Shown: positions 1 to 5,018 of the stretch, one piece after another
Position numbering within the stretch: position 1 is the first letter of the stretch
Layout of the letters: every line of letters starts with the position of its first letter
Assembly (NCBI GenBank): GCA_014378125.1
Contig: JACMOG010000794.1
Span: 1 to 6,629, forward strand
Source: Vitreoscilla sp.
Lineage (GTDB): Bacteria; Pseudomonadota; Gammaproteobacteria; Burkholderiales; Burkholderiaceae
Length of the DNA: 6,629 nucleotides
Direction: 5' to 3'
The notes under the pieces: generated by a model
Told to the model about the DNA's origin: nothing
What the model saw: the letters and a program-made list of their open reading frames with translations, nothing else
The model's database searches: none
Program-made: the position numbers and the translations under genes

Positions 1-1008
1 GAGGGGCTGATCGTGGTCGCCACGGTGGCGTTCGGTATGGGCATCGACAAGGCCAACCTGCGCTTCGTGGCCCACCTCGTCCTGCCCAAGAACATCGAGG
101 GCTATTACCAGGAAACCGGCCGCGCCGGCCGCGACGGCGCGGCCGCCGACGCCTGGATGGCCTACGGCCTGGCCGACGTCGTCAACCAGCGCCGCATGAT
201 CGACGAGAGCCCGGCCGGCGAAGAATTCAAGAAGCAGCAGCGCGCCAAGCTCGACGCGCTGCTGGCGCTGGCCGAGGCGCACGACTGCCGGCGCGTGCGC
301 CTGCTGGCCTATTTCGGCGAGCACAGCACGGCGTGCGGCAACTGCGACAACTGCCTCAACCCGCCGGCCACCTGGGACGCCACCGAGGCGGCGCGCATGG
401 CGCTGTCCACCGTGTACCGGTTTCGCCAGCACTCGGGGCTCAGCTTCGGCGCGGGGCACCTCATCGACGTCCTGCGCGGCAAGGTCACCGACAAGACCAC
501 GCAGCACGGCCACGGCACGCTGTCCACGTTCGGCATCGGCGCCAAGTGGTCGGAGCAGCAGTGGCGCGGCGTCATCCGCCAGCTGCTGTCGCTGGGACAC
601 CTGCAGTCCGAGGGCGAGTTCACCACGCTCGTGCTCGCCGACAGCGCGCGCGCCGTGCTCAAGGGCGAGGTGCCCGTCACGCTGCGCGAACATCGCGAAT
701 CGCCCAAGGGATCGGGCCGCACGCGGCGCTCCAGCAGCAGCGGCGGCGGCTCCAGCGGGCGCAGCACGGCGGCGCCCATCAAGCTCGACGCCGACGGCGA
801 CGCGCGCTTCTCGGCCCTGCGCGCCTGGCGCTCCGAGGTGGCGCGCGAGCACAACCTGCCGGCCTACATCGTGTTCAACGACGCCACGCTGGCGCAGATG
901 GCGCTCACCGCGCCGGGCACGCTCGACGAACTGTCGGGCATCAGCGGCGTCGGCGCCAAGAAGCTCGAGGCCTACGGGCGCGAGATCCTGCGGGTGCTGG
1001 CGGGTTGA
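1..1008 (+). CDS. recQ: ATP-dependent DNA helicase RecQ, C-terminal part (5' end outside window)
   Basis: RecQ is a cytoplasmic 3'-5' superfamily 2 helicase acting in recombination and stalled-fork repair. The frame is open from base 1, so about 335 residues are visible of a protein usually near 600; the Walker A and DEAH motifs lie upstream of the window. Fragment residues 6-17 form helicase motif V ([12 protein letters not shown]) and 35-46 form motif VI ([12 protein letters not shown], with the arginine finger). Cys96, Cys112, Cys115 and Cys118 match the RecQ zinc site. Residues about 125-229 are the RQC winged helix (GHLIDVLRG, then STFGIG). A Ser/Gly/Arg-rich linker (230-262) leads to an HRDC domain (270-334) containing [14 protein letters not shown]. 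The stop TGA is shared with the TTG start of the next gene. Identification is very secure; the true start cannot be seen. Confidence 0.97.
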   Translation, partial: EGLIVVATVAFGMGIDKANLRFVAHLVLPKNIEGYYQETGRAGRDGAAADAWMAYGLADVVNQRRMIDESPAGEEFKKQQRAKLDALLALAEAHDCRRVRLLAYFGEHSTACGNCDNCLNPPATWDATEAARMALSTVYRFRQHSGLSFGAGHLIDVLRGKVTDKTTQHGHGTLSTFGIGAKWSEQQWRGVIRQLLSLGHLQSEGEFTTLVLADSARAVLKGEVPVTLREHRESPKGSGRTRRSSSSGGGSSGRSTAAPIKLDADGDARFSALRAWRSEVAREHNLPAYIVFNDATLAQMALTAPGTLDELSGISGVGAKKLEAYGREILRVLAG

Positions 1009-1886
1009 TCCAGGCCGCCCGCGCGAAGGCGTTCGCGCCCTTCGTCCCGCTGCTGTTCGTCGTCCTCTGGAGCACCGGCTTCATCGGCGCCAAGCTCGGT
1101 CTGCCCGATTGCGGGCCGCTCACGCTGCTGACCCTGCGCTACGTGGCGGTGCTGCTGGTGATGGGCGCGGTGGCCCTCGTCACGCGCGCGCCGTGGCCCG
1201 CCGCGCCGGCGCAGTGGCTGCACATCGGGGTGTCGGGGCTGCTGGTGCACGCGGTCTATCTCGGCGGCGTGTTCACCGCCATCCGGCTGGGGCTGCCGGC
1301 GGGCGTCACGGCGCTGGTGGTGGGACTGCAGCCGGTACTCACGGCCCTGGGCGCCGGCCTGTTCCTGCGCGAGCGCGTGCGTGCCGCGCAATGGGCCGGC
1401 CTCGCGCTGGGCCTGGTCGGCGTGGTGCTGGTGGTGGCGCACAAGGTGGCCGGCAGCGGCGGGCCCGCGGCCGCGGCGCTGCTGGTGCCCGCCGTCGTCG
1501 CGCTGCTGGGCATCACCGCGGGCACGCTGTACCAGAAGCGCTTCTGTCCCCGCTTCGACCTGCGCACCGGCTCGGTGATCCAGTTCCTGCCCTGCCTCGT
1601 CGTCACGGCGCTGGCGGCCTGGCGCACCGAGACGATGGCGGTGCACTGGACGCCCGCGTTCGCCTTCGCGCTGGCCTGGCTGGTGCTGGTGCTGTCGGTG
1701 GGCGCGGTCAGCCTGCTCAACACGCTCATCCGCAGCGGCAGCGCGGTCAACGTCGCCAGCCTGTTCTACCTGACGCCGCCCACCACCGCGCTGATCGCGT
1801 GGGCGATGTTCGGCGAGACGCTCACCGGACTCGCGCTCGCCGGCATGGGGCTGGCGGTGGCGGGCGTCTGGCTCGCGCGCAAATAG
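1005..1886 (+). CDS. DMT superfamily transporter, EamA family
   Basis: This is a predicted inner-membrane permease of 293 residues, the normal size for a ten-helix EamA (RhaT/RarD-like) protein with two repeated halves. Helix 1 carries the familiar [20 protein letters not shown] segment at about residues 15-34. The first half ends with LFLRERV and a Gly/Val-rich helix (about 118-142). The second half ends with the equivalent MFGETLTG and a final helix (about 262-290). I chose TTG at 1005 because it overlaps the recQ stop (TTGA) and no ATG or GTG occurs in frame before helix 1; the next in-frame ATG (1159) would remove helix 1. There is no clear ribosome binding site, which suits translational coupling to recQ. 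The substrate cannot be read from sequence; family members export amino acids, metabolites or drugs. The frame is also open upstream inside recQ, but that is a shadow. Confidence 0.9.
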   Translation: MIQAARAKAFAPFVPLLFVVLWSTGFIGAKLGLPDCGPLTLLTLRYVAVLLVMGAVALVTRAPWPAAPAQWLHIGVSGLLVHAVYLGGVFTAIRLGLPAGVTALVVGLQPVLTALGAGLFLRERVRAAQWAGLALGLVGVVLVVAHKVAGSGGPAAAALLVPAVVALLGITAGTLYQKRFCPRFDLRTGSVIQFLPCLVVTALAAWRTETMAVHWTPAFAFALAWLVLVLSVGAVSLLNTLIRSGSAVNVASLFYLTPPTTALIAWAMFGETLTGLALAGMGLAVAGVWLARK

Positions 1887-2465
1887 CTAGTTCGAGTACT
1901 GGTCGCGCTCGTCGCGCGCCTTCAGCAGCTTGGGCGTGATCTCCACGGTGGTGACGGTGTCCGACACCCACACCATGCCGTCCTGGATCGTGATCTGCCA
2001 GGCCATCGTGCGCGCCACCATCTTGCCCAGCGCCTGCGACGCTTCAGGATCGATAGCCCACACCTCCACCTTCGGCGCGCGGTTGAGCTTGCCCACAAGG
2101 GCGGCCCACCAGATGGGCGTGCTGGCGATGTAGCTGTACACGGTCACCTTCTCGGCGCGGCTGCTGGCCTTGGCCAGCCGGCGGTCGTCGGGCTGGCCCA
2201 CCTCGATCCAGTGGATCACCTGGCCCGTGAGGTCGACCTGCCAGAGATCGGGCTCGTCGACGTCCCACAGGCTCTTGGCCAGCACCAGGTCGCCCTTCTC
2301 GCGGTCGGCCGGCACGTTCAGCGCATACGCCAGCACGCGCATCAGCATGCGCTCGTCGGTCTCCGACGGGTGGCGGGCGATGGTGAGCTCGTGGTCGCCG
2401 TAGATGTTGCGGTCCATGTCGGCGAGTTGCAGACGGACCTTGTGAATCGTTGCTTTGAGGGCCAT
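1887..2465 (-). CDS. yaeQ: YaeQ family protein
   Basis: The 192-residue product aligns along its length, from memory, with E. coli YaeQ. It has the same MALKATI start, ARHPSETDERM at about 30-40, a DEPDLW segment at 70-75, WIEVGQPDDRR at 86-96, a tryptophan pair at 119-120, and TIQDGMVWVSD at 159-169. Structures of the family show a variant PD-(D/E)XK nuclease-like fold; the conserved acidic residues near 71-73, Glu88 and a nearby lysine could form a remnant or active site, but the biochemical role is not established. E. coli yaeQ was once described as a multicopy suppressor of rfaH mutants, a link later questioned. The ATG at 2465 is supported by the conserved N terminus, although the upstream ribosome binding site is poor. 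It lies 60 bp downstream of the EAL gene and its stop abuts the transporter stop on the other strand. Confidence 0.94.
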   Translation of the reverse strand: MALKATIHKVRLQLADMDRNIYGDHELTIARHPSETDERMLMRVLAYALNVPADREKGDLVLAKSLWDVDEPDLWQVDLTGQVIHWIEVGQPDDRRLAKASSRAEKVTVYSYIASTPIWWAALVGKLNRAPKVEVWAIDPEASQALGKMVARTMAWQITIQDGMVWVSDTVTTVEITPKLLKARDERDQYSN

Positions 2466-2482
2466 GCCCCCATTGTCGGCGA

Positions 2483-2525
2483 AGGGGCCGACGGAGGGGC
2501 GGGACCCCGAACGGGCCTGGCCCCT
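2483..2525 (-). other. G+C-rich nested hairpin between the EAL gene and yaeQ
   Basis: AGGGGCC (2483-2489) pairs with GGCCCCT (2519-2525), and GGGG (2496-2499) can pair with CCCC (2505-2508) inside it. The hairpin begins immediately after the EAL stop codon and lies 17 bases before the yaeQ ATG. There is no following U-run, so a classic intrinsic terminator is unlikely; it might stabilise or attenuate a shared transcript. In such G+C-rich DNA it may be chance. Confidence 0.3.
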
Positions 2526-3893
2526 CTACAGGGAGGCGTCCCCGCAAAGCACCAGCGCCCGCCCCCGCATGTCGAACTGGATCGAGACGGTGAAGCACAT
2601 GCGCGAGCCCTGCAGCGTCATGTACGGACGCGTCACCTGGGCGATGTTGGGCGACGCCTCGGCGCCGCGGAAGTAGGCGCGGCGCGACCAGCGGGCCTGG
2701 CGCGTGTCGTGCAGCGGCGCGAAGCGCTCGACGCTCCGCAACTGCAGGTGCGACAACTCGTCGCGGAACGCGTTGCCCACGACCTGGCGGCCCTGCCTGT
2801 CGAGCAGGTAGCACATGTCCGAGCCGGGCTGCGACAGGAAGCGGCGGCAGGCCTCGTCCATGGACGCGCCCCCGGCCAACAGCACGCTGGCCAGCTCGAT
2901 GGACTGCTTGTACGGCGACATCTGCTCCTGCCAGACCCGGTCGTCGCTGGCCGACTGCTGGTCGAAGCGATCCCAGGCCGCGCCGAGCGCATGCAGGCCC
3001 GCGCCGGCGGCCAGCACGGGCGCGGGGCGCCCGAAGTGGTAGCCCTGCACGAAGTCGACGTCGCAGCGCAGCGCCGTGTAGGCGCCCTCATCCGTCTCGA
3101 TACCCTCCATCAGCACGAGGCAGCCGCACTCGTGCAGCAGCGAGACCATCTGCGAGGCGATGCGGCGCGCATGGGCGTCCACCTCGGCACCCGCCACCAC
3201 GCTGCGATCGAGCTTGACGATCTCGGGCCGCAGCCGGAACACGCGGTCGAAGTTGGAGTGCCCCGCGCCGAAGTCGTCCAGCGACACGAGACACCCCAGC
3301 TCGCGCAGCTCGTCGATGCGCCGGTCGAAGTCGGCGTCGTCGGGCAGCGACGACTCGAGCACCTCGATGACCACCTGGCCGGGGCGCAGGCCGTGCGCGT
3401 CCAGCGCGTCGGCGATCTCGCGGATCACCGGACCCGACGCGGACGCGAGCGAGCGCGGGTGCACGTTGAGGAACAGCCATTCGTCGGCGTCCTTGCCGGC
3501 ATACGCGGCCAGGTGCTGCAGCAGCGAGGCGCGATCCAGGCCCACGCGGGCGTCGTCGCCGTCGAAGCGGGCGAACAGCTCCATCGGCGGCACCGCGGCG
3601 CCGGTGTCGAGCGAGGCGGCGCGCAGCAACGCCTCGTGTCCCACGGCGCGGTGGTGCGTGAGGCTGTAGATCGGCTGGAAGTGCGAGGCGAGACGATAGC
3701 CGGCGTGCTCGGGCGTGACCAGCGCCGTGGCGGGCGAACCGGCCGCGTGCACGGACGCCGGCGCTGGCGCGTCGGCGATCGGGTCGGGCGCGACGGTGAT
3801 GGAAGGCTGTGGAACCATGGGGGGCAGGACGGTAACAACGTGGCGGCCGCTCGTGGCAGCCGTCGCGCGGGGAGGCACGAAGGTTTCTCGCAT
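2526..3893 (-). CDS. EAL-domain c-di-GMP phosphodiesterase with C-terminal sensor-like domain
   Basis: This 455-residue, probably cytoplasmic protein should hydrolyse cyclic di-GMP to pGpG. Numbered from the ATG at 3893, all usual EAL catalytic residues are present: Glu87 in EAL, Asn143 (FLNVHP), Glu177 (VIEVLES), Asp206-Asp207 (DDFGAG), Lys227 (VKLDRS), Glu263 and Glu266 (EGIE), and Gln283 (VQGY). No GGDEF domain or transmembrane helix is visible. Residues 1 to about 65 are Pro/Ala-rich and probably disordered. Residues about 320-455 resemble a PDC/Cache or YkuI-C-like sensory fold (CYLLDRQGRQVVGN, later RPYMTLQG and FTVSIQFD), which may tune activity; this is inference. The frame extends to a GTG at 3992, but that extension has about 50% G+C at third positions, unlike the gene body, so I start at 3893. 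ATG 3818 is an alternative. An 18-bp palindrome covers the chosen start and no Shine-Dalgarno motif precedes it. Confidence 0.88.
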   Translation of the reverse strand: MRETFVPPRATAATSGRHVVTVLPPMVPQPSITVAPDPIADAPAPASVHAAGSPATALVTPEHAGYRLASHFQPIYSLTHHRAVGHEALLRAASLDTGAAVPPMELFARFDGDDARVGLDRASLLQHLAAYAGKDADEWLFLNVHPRSLASASGPVIREIADALDAHGLRPGQVVIEVLESSLPDDADFDRRIDELRELGCLVSLDDFGAGHSNFDRVFRLRPEIVKLDRSVVAGAEVDAHARRIASQMVSLLHECGCLVLMEGIETDEGAYTALRCDVDFVQGYHFGRPAPVLAAGAGLHALGAAWDRFDQQSASDDRVWQEQMSPYKQSIELASVLLAGGASMDEACRRFLSQPGSDMCYLLDRQGRQVVGNAFRDELSHLQLRSVERFAPLHDTRQARWSRRAYFRGAEASPNIAQVTRPYMTLQGSRMCFTVSIQFDMRGRALVLCGDASL

Positions 3894-3901
3894 GCGAGAA
3901 A
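3884..3901. repeat. 18-bp perfect palindrome over the start of the EAL gene
   Basis: TTTCTCGCATGCGAGAAA is its own reverse complement. On the minus strand its central ATG (3893-3891) is the preferred start codon of the EAL gene. In mRNA it could fold into a 7-bp stem with a CAUG loop holding the start codon; as DNA it could be an operator for a dimeric regulator. Either role is inference. Confidence 0.6.
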
Positions 3902-4032
3902 TCGGCCGAAGACAGTCCGAATCCCTCGGATCGACATCGATGGTGCCAAGTTGAGCACAATTGGCGCGCCCTGGGCGGTCGGGTGACGCCACGGCGTGCG
4001 GAAGTTCGCGAACCCTGGCGCCAATGCAACGA
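3894..4032 (-). other. Spacer upstream of the EAL gene, likely leader/promoter region
   Basis: These 139 bases between the regulator's stop and the EAL start are markedly richer in A+T than the genes, notably 3905-3965, and lose the third-position G/C bias, so I treat them as non-coding. They should hold the EAL gene's leader and possibly its promoter, but I find no convincing -35/-10 pair or ribosome binding site. An 8-bp inverted repeat (ATTGGCGC at 3960-3967, GCGCCAAT at 4018-4025) spans 50 bases. No terminator for the upstream regulator gene is visible. Confidence 0.5.
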
Positions 4033-4833
4033 CTATCGGTCCTGCATGCGCATGAGGGTATTGATGCTGGTGGCCGATTCCAGCAGTCGCGGCAGCAGGC
4101 GCTTGCGCATCTGGTCGGGCGGCATGCGCTGGTCCTGCGCGCTCACGTTGATGGCCGCCACCACGCGGCCGGCGCGGTTGACGATGGGCGCGGCCATCGA
4201 CACCAGCCCTTCCTCCAGTTCGCCATGCACCAGCGCATGGCCTTCGCGACGCACGCCATCGAGCAACGCCATCAACGCGTCGACGTCCGTCACCGTTCGC
4301 GCGGTGCGCGCCACCAGCGGCGCCCGCGCGAGACGCGCGCGCCGCTCGTTCTCCGGCAGGCCGGCCAGCAGCACGCGGCCCATCGCCGTGCAGTAGGCGG
4401 GCAGGCGGCTGCCCGGGCCCAGGCTGGTCGCCAAGATCTTCTTGGCCGGCACGCGCAGCACGTAGACGATGTCCTCGCCATCGAGCACGGCGGCCGACGA
4501 CGACTCGTGGATGTCCTGCACCAGTTCCTCCATCACCGGCTGGGCCAGGTGCCAGACGGGCTGCGAGCTGAGGTAGGCGAAGCCCAGCTCCATCACGCGC
4601 GGGGTGAGCCGGAACTGCCGTCCTTCGGACTCCACGTAGCCCAGTTGCTGCAGCGTCAGCAGGATGCGCCGCGCGCCGGCCCGCGTGAGCCCGCTGCGCC
4701 CGGCGGCGCCGGTGAGCGTCTGCGTGGGGGCGTCGGCGCCGAAGCTGCGCAGCACGGCCAGGCCGCGGGCGAACGACTGCACGAAGGCGTCGCCGGGGCG
4801 CGTGACGGCAGGAACGAGGGGTGCGTCGGACAT
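4033..4833 (-). CDS. IclR-family transcriptional regulator, PcaR/PobR-like subgroup
   Basis: This is a 266-residue DNA-binding regulator of standard IclR length. Residues about 17-80 form the N-terminal winged helix-turn-helix, starting FVQSFARGLAVL and including RAGARRILLTLQQLGY (51-66), a pattern typical of the PcaR/PcaU/PobR subgroup that controls aromatic acid catabolism. Residues about 95-262 form the effector-binding domain, with SSSAAVLDGEDIVYVLRVP, GSRLPAYCTAMGRVLLAGLP and an AAPIVNRAGRVVAAINVS segment. I chose the ATG at 4833 because AGGGAG lies 9 bases upstream; an in-frame ATG at 4866 would add 11 residues without conservation I recognise. No aromatic-degradation genes lie in the window, so its ligand and targets are unknown. 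The divergent lipoprotein gene is a candidate target by position only, and autoregulation from the shared 185-bp spacer is plausible. Confidence 0.92.
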   Translation of the reverse strand: MSDAPLVPAVTRPGDAFVQSFARGLAVLRSFGADAPTQTLTGAAGRSGLTRAGARRILLTLQQLGYVESEGRQFRLTPRVMELGFAYLSSQPVWHLAQPVMEELVQDIHESSSAAVLDGEDIVYVLRVPAKKILATSLGPGSRLPAYCTAMGRVLLAGLPENERRARLARAPLVARTARTVTDVDALMALLDGVRREGHALVHGELEEGLVSMAAPIVNRAGRVVAAINVSAQDQRMPPDQMRKRLLPRLLESATSINTLMRMQDR

Positions 4834-4841
4834 GGAGCGAT

Positions 4842-4849
4842 TCTCCCTC
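4842..4849 (-). promoter_or_regulatory. Ribosome binding site of the IclR-family gene
   Basis: On the minus strand GAGGGAGA precedes the ATG at 4833, with 9 bases between AGGGAG and the start codon. It is the clearest Shine-Dalgarno sequence in the window and decides between the starts at 4833 and 4866. Confidence 0.65.
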
Positions 4850-4881
4850 GCGCAGGATGACGGCATGCGGCGGTGCCTCCG

Positions 4882-4895
4882 GTCACACCCGTGAC
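4882..4895. promoter_or_regulatory. Inverted repeat GTCAC-N4-GTGAC in the divergent spacer
   Basis: A 5-bp inverted repeat with a 4-bp spacer lies about 50 bases upstream of the IclR-family start and about 125 bases upstream of the lipoprotein start. Position and symmetry fit an operator for a dimeric regulator, possibly the adjacent IclR protein acting on itself. The arms are short, so chance occurrence is quite possible. Confidence 0.3.
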
Positions 4896-4910
4896 ACTTG
4901 GCAACGTCGA

Positions 4911-4940
4911 TTGACGCCTCCCGCGGCCGATGCGTAAATC
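4911..4940 (+). promoter_or_regulatory. Possible sigma-70 promoter for the lipoprotein gene
   Basis: TTGACG (4911-4916) matches five of six bases of the -35 consensus. It is followed after 18 bases by TAAATC (4935-4940), a poor -10 match at three of six. This is the most A+T-rich part of the divergent spacer and lies about 80 bases before the ATG at 5019. It is a weak candidate from consensus matching only. Confidence 0.3.
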
Positions 4941-5018
4941 AACGAGCCTGCGCCGCCTTCCCGGCGCCGCGGGCCGCACGCCACTGCCCGTTCCTTCGCC
5001 CAGCGAGTCCGCCGCGCC

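Noticed and set aside
333..1004. Upstream extension of the transporter frame inside recQ
   Set aside because: The translation is Arg/His-rich low complexity, while the recQ frame there encodes the RQC and HRDC domains. The transporter begins at the TTG overlapping the recQ stop.
972..1939. Other long open frames on both strands over the transporter gene
   Set aside because: Their products are repetitive Arg/Ala/Gly strings; the ten-helix EamA protein accounts for this stretch.
3899..3906. GCCGATTT on the minus strand, resembling a flagellar sigma-28 -10 element
   Set aside because: No matching -35 lies about 11 bases upstream, and transcription would begin at or inside the start codon.
3933..3948. 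Sigma-54-like TGGCAC on the minus strand upstream of the EAL gene
   Set aside because: The -24 element matches, but the spaced -12 position reads GT instead of the near-invariant GC.
2211..3986. 591-codon open frame on the plus strand
   Set aside because: It is antisense to yaeQ and the EAL gene, both firmly identified; its product is His/Arg/Val-rich with no recognisable domain.
4004..4013. 10-bp palindrome GTTCGCGAAC
   Set aside because: A 10-bp palindrome is expected several times by chance in a window this size, and it does not extend further.
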